Positions 16,120-24,399 are shown, counted from the stretch's first letter. The stretch is 64,000 nucleotides of DNA from Marivirga lumbricoides (GCF_014636295.1 NZ_BMEC01000008.1:62001-126000), one strand, 5' to 3'. Made by a program: numbers and translations. The notes: a model not told the origin generated them from the letters alone.

Positions 16120-16743
16120 ATGACCAGTGCACCTTTAATTTCAACCCGTGTTAAACAATCAATTCCTTTTCTATTATATTTTTTACTTTACCTAATCACT
16201 GTTTATTTCTTAAAATTCAAAAATGAAAACTTTGCTATTACAGATGATAGTAACTTTTTTCTTGCTATAAAAAGTTTTAAGTACGACCTGACTTTAGCCC
16301 CGATAATTTTTATATTGAAGTTTTTATATGCTTCGTTTTTTATATTTACAGCCTTCAATATTCAACAACTCCCAATCAAATTTGGACAGATTTTGAAGTG
16401 GGTGATCCTCGCCAGCTTAATTTTCTATTTACCCATTCTTCTTAATGCAATAAAATACTATGACATATTGCATGTTTTAAATTTGGCAGATTTGAAGGAT
16501 GTGGGTGAATACTCTATTTTGACTTTTCTGGGCCTTACAACCTCCGAAAAATCTAAATTATATGAAGGGTTGTTAAAGGAAGTAAACGTCTTTAATTTCC
16601 TCTATGTAATTCTGTTAAGTTTCCTAATTTACAAAGGAACTTCCGGCTTAAGAATAATAAATATCTTTATAACTGTTTTGGTAGCAGGAATAGTAAGCGT
16701 CCTCATAATTCAGGGAATTGTACTTATTTTAATGACTTTATAA
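16120..16743 (+). CDS. Polytopic membrane protein B of the export island
   Basis: 207 residues, about five membrane segments, same layout as its upstream neighbour (12 bases away). LKFLYASFFIFTAFNI and NVFNFLYVILLSFLIY line up with FKLTYSAFFIALFVSIF and SLFNILYLILFAELI of protein A, so the two look like divergent paralogs. Function is unknown. Its stop overlaps the next start as TAATG. The codon use is very A/T rich, like the rest of the island. Confidence 0.72.
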   Translation: MTSAPLISTRVKQSIPFLLYFLLYLITVYFLKFKNENFAITDDSNFFLAIKSFKYDLTLAPIIFILKFLYASFFIFTAFNIQQLPIKFGQILKWVILASLIFYLPILLNAIKYYDILHVLNLADLKDVGEYSILTFLGLTTSEKSKLYEGLLKEVNVFNFLYVILLSFLIYKGTSGLRIINIFITVLVAGIVSVLIIQGIVLILMTL

Positions 16744-17267
16744 TGAAATCTACTAATCAAAAAATAGTGCTGGTTTTATTTTTGGGTATTTTTTCTGTTC
16801 TCTTATACTTTAAATTCACTCTTAATTTCGAGCCTAATAGTAATTCTTCTAAATCAGTAAAAATAGACAATTTGGCTATTTCCCAGAATTCCAATCTCGA
16901 AAAATCAATAATGTTTCATGAGTTGAAGTTAGAGGCTTCAAGAAACTGGGTTATTCTTTTCTCACCTAATTGTAGTTTTTGTGAAGACCAGATAAATCTA
17001 TTGCATGGTTTAACAGATCGCTTAGCTGAAAATGATATCATGGTGTATTTAATTTCTTCTTTAGATCATGAAACCACTAAAACTTACTTAAAATCAAAAG
17101 GCATTTTAGGCTTCGTCAAAGTGTTTTATTCCTCAGAAGAAGACTTCGCAAAGACTATTACAGATTTCTCCTATCCTTACAATTTAATATTAGACTCTAA
17201 TAAAAGCGTTTTAGTTAGCCATAAAGGATACCTCGGATTCAATGATGTTAAAAAACTATTCAAATAA
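16743..17267 (+). CDS. Membrane-anchored thioredoxin-like protein of the export island
   Basis: 174 residues. One N-terminal membrane anchor (about 8-24), then a thioredoxin-fold domain exposed to the periplasm. The redox motif is FSPNCSFC (C77, C80), followed by the expected helix, and a cis-Pro-like YPYN lies near 144. Anchored proteins of this type (TlpA/ResA-like) act in disulfide exchange. In this operon the likely clients are the two Cys of the leader peptide or of the SCC lipoprotein. The exporter gene starts 26 bases before this stop. Confidence 0.8.
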   Translation: MKSTNQKIVLVLFLGIFSVLLYFKFTLNFEPNSNSSKSVKIDNLAISQNSNLEKSIMFHELKLEASRNWVILFSPNCSFCEDQINLLHGLTDRLAENDIMVYLISSLDHETTKTYLKSKGILGFVKVFYSSEEDFAKTITDFSYPYNLILDSNKSVLVSHKGYLGFNDVKKLFK

Positions 17268-19428
17268 TCGAAAAATAAGAAAAAGCATGGTGCTCCAAAA
17301 TGGGGCAGCAGAATGTGGCACAGCTTGTTTATCTTCAGTATTTAAATACCATGGCTTTCAAATTGGTTATGAATATATTAAAGAACAAACAGGTGCTGGA
17401 AATACTGGCACTACTTTATTAGGCCTAATGGAAGGTGCTATTTCCTGTGGATTTAATGCCGAAGGTTTTAAAGTCAATGACCCACAACTACTTTCAAAAG
17501 TTAAAGAGCCTGTAATAATTCCGGTGACTATTAATGATTATCTCAATCACTATTATGTTTATTATGGGTTTCAGAATGGAAAACATGTAGTTGGAGATCC
17601 CGGGTTTGGCATAAGGCATCTGGATGAGGATCATTTAATGTCTGAATGGAAAACAAAGACTTTATTGCAGTTAACTCCTGGAAAAAAAGTACTAATTAAT
17701 AATTCGCAAAACGGCAGCACAAGAAGTGAAGTATTTAATATTTTAAAAAAAAATATCCCATTTCTATCAAATATTTTATTTATTGGTTTAATAATAGCCA
17801 TAGTTAATATCTCTATTTCCATTTTCTTACAGAAATTAGTAGATGATATTATCCCGAATACCGATTGGCAGAAATTTTATACAGGAATGCTTGTCTTTGG
17901 GATCCTACTGTTATTAAGGCTTGGATTAAGTTATTTTAATACTGAGTTTCTATTAAAACAGTCATACAATATTAATGTTGAACAAATTAAACTATTCTTC
18001 AAAAAGATATTTAAACTTCCTTGGGCTACAATAAAGGCAAGAAGAACGGGAGACTTTATTGCCAGATTAAATGATAGCGCTAAAGTTCAGAAGGTCATTT
18101 TAAACATTTTTGGATCCACTTCTGTACAGTTCCTAATCCTCATAACTAGTTTAGTAGCTGTTTCTGTCTACAACATCTATATTACTGGTTTTATATCGAT
18201 TTGCTTACTTATCTATGTTGTTATATACACACTCATTTTTAGCAATATTAATTCAGCTTATAAAAAGTTAATGGGGAGCTATGCCGCCAACGAAAGTAAC
18301 TATATAAGTACCATTCAAGGAGCTAATGAAATTACTGCATTTCAGGCTGAAAAATTTTTTGAATCAAAAACCGCACGTATTTATGAACAATTTCAGAAAT
18401 CCGTATATGATACAGGTCAAATAAGCAATAAGCTAATGCTTTTCAATGGGTTTGTAAGTGTAATATTTTTAATAGGTATATTCAGTTACTCCTCCATTTT
18501 GACATTTAATAGAGTTATTTCAACTGGAGAAATGGTTGCAATCATCTCTCTTTCCAACTTTATGTTGCCTGCCTTAAGTAGCATTATAAACTCCATAATA
18601 CAAATTCAGGAGGCCAATATAGCTTTAAATAGAATTGAAGAATTTACTAACACATATGACAAACCCGGAGATAAGAAAAATATTCATGTTCATAATATTG
18701 ATTCTTTGAGATTTGAAAAATTATCCTTTAAGTTTCCTGGGAGGAATGATTTATTCACAGATGTGTCATTTAATATGGTTAAAGGGGAATGGGTGTCAAT
18801 TTTAGGAGAAAATGGAACGGGAAAGAGTACAATTTTCAAATTAATTTTAGGCTTCTTAAAATCAACGGCTGGAGAAATTACAATTAATGGCTCCTCACTC
18901 AATCATATTTCAAAACATTCGATTCTTGATAATATTGGTTACTGCCCTCAAGACATTCATTTATTTAACGGGAATGTTCTATACAATTTATGCTTCTCAG
19001 ACGACATTAAAACTCAAAAGGAGACATTAGAATTTGTGAAAAAATCAGGACTAACTCCTTTTTTTAATCAACTTCCTCAAGGCTTTATGACAATTATTGG
19101 AGAGGGTGGTGTTCAAATATCTGGCGGACAGAAACAACTCATTGGACTTACTAGGGCATTACTTCAAAAGCCTAGTTTACTACTATTAGACGAGCCTACT
19201 TCAGCGATGGATAAAAAAACATCAAGTTCTATTCTGAATTTATTAAACAACAGCAAATTAGATTCAAGCATTTTACTGATTACTCATGAAATTGATGTTG
19301 CCTCTCATGCAGATAGAATTTATATATTGGAAAACGGAAAAATTACTCACGGAGAAACACCAAAAGAGCTTTTAAATAGCTCCAATTTCTTTAGTGCGTC
19401 AATTAGGGATTTGAAATCACTTGTCTAG
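17242..19428 (+). CDS. Peptidase-containing ABC exporter (C39 peptidase, PCAT)
   Basis: 728 residues if started at 17242; an internal ATG at codon 16 would still keep the peptidase. C39 domain (about 12-150): Q19 and C25 in LQNGAAECGTACL, H103 in NHYYVYYG, and D119 in VGDPGFG give a full Cys/His/Asp triad. It would cut leaders after Gly-Gly. Six membrane segments span about 170-440. The ATPase domain has Walker A GENGTGKST at 522-530, Q-loop YCPQD, signature ISGGQ near 627, Walker B LLLLDEPTSAMD near 650 and switch ITHE. It is the last gene of the island operon; the peptide at 13457 is the obvious cargo. Confidence 0.93.
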   Translation: MMLKNYSNNRKIRKSMVLQNGAAECGTACLSSVFKYHGFQIGYEYIKEQTGAGNTGTTLLGLMEGAISCGFNAEGFKVNDPQLLSKVKEPVIIPVTINDYLNHYYVYYGFQNGKHVVGDPGFGIRHLDEDHLMSEWKTKTLLQLTPGKKVLINNSQNGSTRSEVFNILKKNIPFLSNILFIGLIIAIVNISISIFLQKLVDDIIPNTDWQKFYTGMLVFGILLLLRLGLSYFNTEFLLKQSYNINVEQIKLFFKKIFKLPWATIKARRTGDFIARLNDSAKVQKVILNIFGSTSVQFLILITSLVAVSVYNIYITGFISICLLIYVVIYTLIFSNINSAYKKLMGSYAANESNYISTIQGANEITAFQAEKFFESKTARIYEQFQKSVYDTGQISNKLMLFNGFVSVIFLIGIFSYSSILTFNRVISTGEMVAIISLSNFMLPALSSIINSIIQIQEANIALNRIEEFTNTYDKPGDKKNIHVHNIDSLRFEKLSFKFPGRNDLFTDVSFNMVKGEWVSILGENGTGKSTIFKLILGFLKSTAGEITINGSSLNHISKHSILDNIGYCPQDIHLFNGNVLYNLCFSDDIKTQKETLEFVKKSGLTPFFNQLPQGFMTIIGEGGVQISGGQKQLIGLTRALLQKPSLLLLDEPTSAMDKKTSSSILNLLNNSKLDSSILLITHEIDVASHADRIYILENGKITHGETPKELLNSSNFFSASIRDLKSLV

Positions 19429-19491
19429 AAAGAACATAATATTTCTTCCATATGATTAAAACAGGTTTCACTTGCTTCAGGTTAATTAATC

Positions 19492-20037
19492 ATGAAAAAT
19501 TCCATTCAGTTGATTCTGATTTCTTTTTTCTGTGCATGTTCTCTCAGCACAGATCAAATTATTGAACATGAAAAGTTGACCTTCAATTACACAGATGATG
19601 CTTATATATTCTTCAGAAATATTCGACAATCAAATTACGACCTGGAGACATTGGAGAAAGCCGATTGGAGAATCTACAGGCATGAGGATAGACCACAAAA
19701 TACTCGTTACTCTTTCAATACAGCTATTGTGGTAAACTGGCGCATAAATAAAGCCTATGCCATTCTTGAGATAAATGAAAAAATAATAAAAGAAAATTTA
19801 ACTATTTATTGGAATGACGCAAAAGGAAACAAAGAAGGGAAGATAATATTGCAAGAGCTTCAGAGACAGCAGGAATTAGCATTTCTTACTGAAATTTACA
19901 ACCACATTCTTCAGGAGCATCAATTGAGCTGGACACCCGATGGCCAAAATCAAGCTCCTCTGTTTTGCAACAATGACCACAAGGAAGCGTTTCGGATAAG
20001 CATGTATGATTTTTACAGGTTAACCGGAGTGCTTTAA
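19492..20037 (+). CDS. Lipoprotein of unknown function
   Basis: 181 residues. Short lipoprotein signal with SFFCACS, lipid Cys at about 16. The mature part has acidic and aromatic patches (FNYTDDAYIFFRNIRQSNY) and ends with MYDFYRLTGVL. No family recognised. It follows the exporter by 63 bases on the same strand, but its composition is closer to the following genes, so membership of the island is uncertain. Confidence 0.65.
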   Translation: MKNSIQLILISFFCACSLSTDQIIEHEKLTFNYTDDAYIFFRNIRQSNYDLETLEKADWRIYRHEDRPQNTRYSFNTAIVVNWRINKAYAILEINEKIIKENLTIYWNDAKGNKEGKIILQELQRQQELAFLTEIYNHILQEHQLSWTPDGQNQAPLFCNNDHKEAFRISMYDFYRLTGVL

Positions 20038-20085
20038 GTTTCGGCATAACATTTGCCTGCTGCTAATAAACAACAAATTTTACTT

Positions 20086-20814
20086 ATGAAAACTAAAACA
20101 ATCAAATCCATCATCCTATCTTTTGCACTATTATTCATTTTCTCTCAGGCATATGCTCAAAAAACAGAGAGTGATAAAACCATTAGAAGTATCTCAGTAA
20201 CAGGTAAAGCAGAAAAAGAAATTGCACCTGACATAATCTACTTTGATATATCATTAAAAGAGTACCAAACAAAGTTGGGAAGCAAATTCACTATTGCTGA
20301 ACTGGAAAATCAGTTGGTTGCTGCTGTTAAGAAAGCTGGAGTTCCAAAAGAAAATTTAACTATAGAAAACGTATATGGCTACAACTATAGCTGGACAAAA
20401 AAAGAGGAAAATAAAGACTTTATGGCCAGAAAGCAATTTCAGCTAAAGTTGAATGATGGGAAATACCTAACTCAGATTTTGAGCCAGATTGATCCTAAAG
20501 GAATAGAATATGCAAGGGTTTCACAATATACCCACTCACGCATTCAGGAACTTAACCAGGAATTGCAGGTAGAAGCAGTCAAAAATGCTAAAGCTAAGGC
20601 TGAAGCTTTATTGGCGCCATTAGGTGAGAAATTAGGTAAAGTAATTGAAATTCAGGAAAATGCCAATGGTTATCAGCCAGTATATTACTACAAAAATCAG
20701 AATAATATGCGCTCAATGGCTATGGCAGATGAAAGTGGAAGCATGGCTAGCGATGTAGAATTTAAAAATATTAAATTAGAAGCAGAGCTAAACATTGTGT
20801 TTTCTATTCAATAA
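20086..20814 (+). CDS. Secreted SIMPL-domain (DUF541) protein
   Basis: 242 residues from the ATG at 20086; an upstream in-frame TTG would put extra polar residues before the signal peptide. The signal ends SQAYAQ. The SIMPL domain follows: ISVTGKAEKEIAPDIIYFDI, then the helix-rich middle, and EAVKNAKAKAEALLAPLGEKLGKVIEIQE near 160-190, which is the clearest hallmark. These proteins are periplasmic or outer-membrane and of unclear function (related to Brucella BP26). Confidence 0.85.
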   Translation: MKTKTIKSIILSFALLFIFSQAYAQKTESDKTIRSISVTGKAEKEIAPDIIYFDISLKEYQTKLGSKFTIAELENQLVAAVKKAGVPKENLTIENVYGYNYSWTKKEENKDFMARKQFQLKLNDGKYLTQILSQIDPKGIEYARVSQYTHSRIQELNQELQVEAVKNAKAKAEALLAPLGEKLGKVIEIQENANGYQPVYYYKNQNNMRSMAMADESGSMASDVEFKNIKLEAELNIVFSIQ

Positions 20815-20843
20815 AGTGCAAAATTGGCTTTATATTGCACTTT
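20813..20843 (+). terminator. Hairpin after the SIMPL gene
   Basis: AAAGTGCAA pairs with TTGCACTTT (9 bp, 13-base loop), starting at the stop codon of the SIMPL gene. The T tract is short (TTTC), so termination may be partial. Confidence 0.5.
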
Positions 20844-20863
20844 CATTTAAAAAACCTTAGTAT

Positions 20864-21325
20864 ATGAACCCAATCAAAATTAGCAGTTTTGAAGAATTTA
20901 AAGCCTATGACGGAAAGGAACTGGGCGTTTCAAATTGGCATAAAATAGATCAGGAACAGGTAAACTTATTTGCAGATGCTACTCTGGATCATCAGTGGAT
21001 TCATCTGGATGAGAAAAAGGCTGCAGAAAGCCCATTTGGCCATACAATAGCGCATGGGTACCTAACTCTTTCGCTGGCTCCTTATTTATGGAAGCAGATT
21101 GCTGAAGTTACCAACCTGAAAATGATGATTAATTATGGCATTGAGAAACTAAAATTTAACAATGCTGTAAAAGTTGGTTCGGAAGTAAGGTTGTCTGCCA
21201 AGCTTAATTCCATTATTGATTTAAGAGGGGTATGTAAAGCCCAGATAGATATTGTAATGGAAGTAAAAGGCGAGAAAAAGCCAGCTTATTCAGCTTCTTT
21301 AATATTTCTATATCATTTTGAATAA
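20864..21325 (+). CDS. MaoC-like (R)-specific enoyl-CoA hydratase
   Basis: 153 residues, one hot-dog domain. The catalytic motif is FADATLDHQWIHLD (Asp and His at about 37 and 42), followed by SPFGHTIAHGYLTLSL, which is the second hallmark. It hydrates trans-enoyl-CoA to (R)-3-hydroxyacyl-CoA in the cytosol. It is encoded alone; the acyl-CoA dehydrogenase at 28836 is the nearest related enzyme. Confidence 0.88.
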   Translation: MNPIKISSFEEFKAYDGKELGVSNWHKIDQEQVNLFADATLDHQWIHLDEKKAAESPFGHTIAHGYLTLSLAPYLWKQIAEVTNLKMMINYGIEKLKFNNAVKVGSEVRLSAKLNSIIDLRGVCKAQIDIVMEVKGEKKPAYSASLIFLYHFE

Positions 21326-21332
21326 AATACCG

Positions 21333-21372
21333 GAAGCTACTGATATGATTTTAAACAGTAGCTTCTATTTTT
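21333..21372. terminator. Bidirectional terminator between maoC-like gene and small lipoprotein
   Basis: GAAGCTACTG pairs perfectly with CAGTAGCTTC (10 bp, 13-base loop), followed by TATTTTTG on the plus strand. On the minus strand the stem overlaps the last codons of the small lipoprotein gene and the stop codon TAA lies in the loop. Confidence 0.7.
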
Positions 21373-21485
21373 GACTCCTTTTGATGGTCTACTTCAGTGT
21401 AAGTAGGGCAAGTTCTTTGTGCACAAGCAGAAACTAATAATACCAATCCTGCCATTGCCGCGAATAGTTTTGTAGTCTTTTTCAT
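21351..21485 (-). CDS. Very small lipoprotein, 44 residues
   Basis: ATG at 21483-21485 preceded by AAGGATTT, stop at 21351. The peptide begins MKKTTKLFAAMAGLVLLVSAC, a full lipoprotein signal with lipid Cys at residue 21, then 23 polar residues with a second Cys (AQRTCPTYTEVDHQKES). Small lipoproteins of this build are common in Bacteroidota and have no known role. Evidence is the clean signal peptide, a plausible ribosome site and the 3' hairpin. Confidence 0.78.
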   Translation of the reverse strand: MKKTTKLFAAMAGLVLLVSACAQRTCPTYTEVDHQKESKIEATV

Positions 21486-21926
21486 AAATCCTTATTTCAA
21501 ATTTCTATTTATTGAGGTAAAGTTAAGGAGCCTGTACAAAGTAAAAAAAGCCTTATTTGGTAAACATTACGTACCCGCTATAAATCTACTATAGGGAATC
21601 ATCAATCGATAAAACGACTAAAAAACCAGTTCAATTCAGGAAAATTGAGGTTAAGAAATTTATATTTTAAATGGCTACTGGTAAGATTGTAAAAATTAAA
21701 TGATTTTGTATAAAAAAAATTACCCTTTTTAACTTAAAAGACACATGGCGTGCTACTAAACCCTTCCTATTAAAAAAGCTTAAAACAGATCCAAAGTGTA
21801 GGTAATTTTACTTAAAAACAATTAAAAGCAATACCTATTAGCCCCTATCCGTTTTACACTTTTAGAGAAAAACATCGGATAAAGAAAAATACCTTCTTAT
21901 TTTTGACCAACATTGCTTAGCTCTTT
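21486..21926. other. Long intergenic region without a recognised gene
   Basis: 441 bases, very A/T rich, divergent between the small lipoprotein and the glutaminyl cyclase. No credible frame on either strand. AAAGTGTA at 21793-21800 and TACACTTT at 21855-21862 are inverted copies, with GGTA and TACC nested inside, so a folded element is possible. TATTTTTG at 21898-21905 fits the Bacteroidota TAnnTTTG promoter element and would start transcription just before the cyclase gene. Confidence 0.5.
21898..21905 (+). promoter_or_regulatory. Candidate -7 promoter element of the glutaminyl cyclase gene
   Basis: TATTTTTG matches TAnnTTTG, 21 bases before the start codon at 21927. No convincing TTTG element is seen at the -33 distance, so this is tentative. 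Confidence 0.35.
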
Positions 21927-22898
21927 ATGAAAAAAATTTTTATTTATTCAATTATCGTTGCGGTACTTACTTCCTGCTCTACTAAATCAGAGAAAGAAAC
22001 AGTTAAAGAGGATAGAAAAGACCTGGCAGTACCTGCTTTCAATCCCGAAAGAGCTTATCAGTATATTGCTGATCAGGTAGCCTTCGGTCCGCGCGTTCCT
22101 AATACTAGCCCTCACCAGCAAACTGAAGATTATTTAATTAAGCAATTAGAATCCTTTGGTGCTTCTGTAGTTACCCAAAAATTTGATGCTGATACATATG
22201 ATGGTGAAGTATGGAAATTAACTAACATTATTGGTTCTATTTTACCAGAGAAAAAAAGAAGAATTCTCTTGGCAGCCCACTGGGATACCCGAAAAGTAGC
22301 AGATAAAGACACGGAAAGGCAAAATGAACCTATTGACGGAGCCAATGATGGAGCCAGTGGTGTAGGACTGATCATGGAGGTACTCAGAACTATTCAGGCG
22401 GCTGAAAATAAGCCAGAGGTAGGCATTGATATCATCTTTTTTGACGGGGAAGACAATGGAAAACCCGGCCAGGGAGGTGACCCTAAGTGGTGGTGTTTAG
22501 GCTCGCAATATTGGTCACAAAACAAACATATTCCAGGCTACTCAGCTTATTATGGCATTTTATTCGACATGGTAGGTGCTGAGGGGGCTCAATTTCATAA
22601 AGAAGGTTATTCAATGGAGTTTGCTCCCAGTATTGTAAATAAAGTATGGAATGCAGCAGAAAGAATTGGCTATGGTCAGTACTTCAGATCAAGCGAAGTT
22701 GGAGGCATTACAGATGATCATTATTTCGTGAATGTAAATGCCAAAATCCCTATGATTGATATTATTGCGCATGATCCACTCTCAAATGACTTCTTCCCTG
22801 ACTACCACCACAGGCACAAAGATAATATGGATATCATTTCTAAGGAAACATTGAAAGCTGTAGGCCAAACAACCTTGCAGGTAATTTATGAAGAATAG
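21927..22898 (+). CDS. M28-family zinc glutaminyl-peptide cyclotransferase, lipoprotein
   Basis: 323 residues. Lipoprotein signal with VLTSCS (Cys at about 17). The M28 fold matches type II glutaminyl cyclases of Porphyromonas and Tannerella, as I recall them: QVAFGPRVPNTSPH near 52, zinc and catalytic motifs AHWDTR, GANDGASG, FFDGED and HRHKDN, plus WCLGSQYW and DMVGAEG. It converts N-terminal Gln of exported proteins to pyroglutamate at the periplasmic side of the inner membrane. Many exported proteins in this window would start with Gln after signal cleavage, which fits. An aminopeptidase function is the alternative. Confidence 0.85.
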   Translation: MKKIFIYSIIVAVLTSCSTKSEKETVKEDRKDLAVPAFNPERAYQYIADQVAFGPRVPNTSPHQQTEDYLIKQLESFGASVVTQKFDADTYDGEVWKLTNIIGSILPEKKRRILLAAHWDTRKVADKDTERQNEPIDGANDGASGVGLIMEVLRTIQAAENKPEVGIDIIFFDGEDNGKPGQGGDPKWWCLGSQYWSQNKHIPGYSAYYGILFDMVGAEGAQFHKEGYSMEFAPSIVNKVWNAAERIGYGQYFRSSEVGGITDDHYFVNVNAKIPMIDIIAHDPLSNDFFPDYHHRHKDNMDIISKETLKAVGQTTLQVIYEE

Positions 22899-22919
22899 TC
22901 TCTTTCATGTATTTTCAAT

Positions 22920-22958
22920 AAAAAAGCCAGCTGTTTTTAAAATTCAGCTGGCTTTTTT
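22920..22958. terminator. Strong bidirectional terminator
   Basis: AAAAAAGCCAGCTG pairs perfectly with CAGCTGGCTTTTTT (14 bp, 11-base loop). It serves the cyclase gene on the plus strand and the convergent gene at 22978 on the minus strand. Confidence 0.92.
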
Positions 22959-22977
22959 GTTCAGGGTTTGATAATAA

Positions 22978-23454
22978 TTACGCTTTTATCAAAGACTTTC
23001 TTTTCAATATTGTTTCTACAAACTTTTTCTCATTTTCAGAATTGAAAATTTTATAAGGCAAATAAATAAACTGCGCTTTAGATAACACCAATATGAAAGC
23101 TTTCTTACTTTGCTTTGCAGATTTAATCTGATCCCACTTAACAGGCATGCCTTGTTTTGTGTTTAGCTTAATAAGAATTTGCTGTGAGGTAATTTCATAA
23201 GAAAGCTTTTCAAATAGAATTTTATACTGTTCCAATTGAGTTACTCCTGCAAACTGAATTACCCAAAACAAAAAGTAAAGCAAGAGTGCAATTCCTGTTC
23301 CTATAAACCACCAAATGCTAGGTGCCAGAAAGTAGCCACAGCATAGTGCAATTGCTATTAAACCTACCCACCATTGCTCTTTGACAATATTTTGTAATCC
23401 TGTTTTGATGTATGTGCCGTTATCCAGCTTATATTTTTTAGTTTTTACAAGCAT
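22978..23454 (-). CDS. YcxB-like membrane protein
   Basis: 158 residues. Two membrane segments lie at about 29-45 and 48-70, then a C-terminal domain with YKILFEKLSYEITSQQILIKLN, VKWDQIKSAKQSKKAFILVLS and FIYLPYKIF, the pattern of the YcxB-like domain. That domain has a PH-like fold and no proven role. A similar layout occurs in the protein at 57025. It is a single-gene unit that shares the strong terminator at 22920. Confidence 0.75.
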   Translation of the reverse strand: MLVKTKKYKLDNGTYIKTGLQNIVKEQWWVGLIAIALCCGYFLAPSIWWFIGTGIALLLYFLFWVIQFAGVTQLEQYKILFEKLSYEITSQQILIKLNTKQGMPVKWDQIKSAKQSKKAFILVLSKAQFIYLPYKIFNSENEKKFVETILKRKSLIKA

Positions 23455-23538
23455 TGCTTATTATTGATTTTAAATTTAATGAAGCATTGAATTTCAAGCT
23501 TCCTGAAATGGAGTGCAAATATATTTGATTTTATCTTA

Positions 23539-24399
23539 TCAGGAAACCGCTTTTAGGCTGATATCTAAACTTTTATAAGAATGTGTTAATGCGCCAACTG
23601 AAATATAGTCAACGCCCGTTTCAGCAATTTTAGCGATAGTCTCTTCAGTAATGCCTCCGGAAGCCTCTGTTTCACAGGTTCCTCCGATTATTTTCACTGC
23701 CTCTTGCATCATTTCATTGCTCATATTATCCAGCATAATTACATCTACGCCTCCTGCATTTAAGGCTTCCCTCACCTCCTCAAGATTTCTGGTTTCTACT
23801 TCTATTCTTAACTGAAGTGATTTTTCTTTCAGATATGCTTTAGTAGCTTCAACAGCTTTGGTAATTCCTCCGGCAAAGTCATTATGGTTATCTTTCAACA
23901 TAACCATGTCAAAAAGCCCATACCGATGGTTTTTGCCACCACCAATAGCCACTGCCCACTTTTCAGCTATCCTGAAATTGGGAGTGGTTTTGCGGGTATC
24001 CAGTAACCTGGCTTTGGTATGAGCTATCAAGGCACTTAAATGATTTGTGTAAGTTGCAATTCCACTCATTCTCTGCATACAGTTAAGCACTAACCTTTCT
24101 GCGCTGAGGATTGAAATAGCAGAGCCTGAAACTTTAAGGCCAACATCTCCATATTTAACTTTTTCACCGTCTTGAATAAAGACTTCCAAGTCCAATTCAG
24201 AATCTACCTTTTTGAAAATATGTTTTGCCATTTCTACACCAGCCAAAATTCCTTCGCCTTTAATAAGCAGTTGTGCGGTACTCTTTTTACCAGCAGGAAT
24301 AGAAGCCAATGAGGAATGATCACCATCCTGAATATCTTCCATCAAGGCCTCTGCTATAAAATGATCTATTGCTTTGGGTGTTAAATATTGGTATGTCAC
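23539..24399 (-). CDS. nadC: Nicotinate-nucleotide pyrophosphorylase (quinolinate phosphoribosyltransferase)
   Basis: 286 residues, normal length. It makes nicotinate mononucleotide from quinolinate and PRPP in de novo NAD synthesis. Motifs: EDIQDGDHSS near 19, RLVLNCMQRMSGIAT near 103, DTRKTTPNFRIAEKWAVAIGGGKNHRYGLFDMVMLKDNH (about 134-172) and the barrel end VDVIMLDNMS and GGITEETI. nadA and nadB are not in the window. Confidence 0.94.
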   Translation of the reverse strand: MTYQYLTPKAIDHFIAEALMEDIQDGDHSSLASIPAGKKSTAQLLIKGEGILAGVEMAKHIFKKVDSELDLEVFIQDGEKVKYGDVGLKVSGSAISILSAERLVLNCMQRMSGIATYTNHLSALIAHTKARLLDTRKTTPNFRIAEKWAVAIGGGKNHRYGLFDMVMLKDNHNDFAGGITKAVEATKAYLKEKSLQLRIEVETRNLEEVREALNAGGVDVIMLDNMSNEMMQEAVKIIGGTCETEASGGITEETIAKIAETGVDYISVGALTHSYKSLDISLKAVS

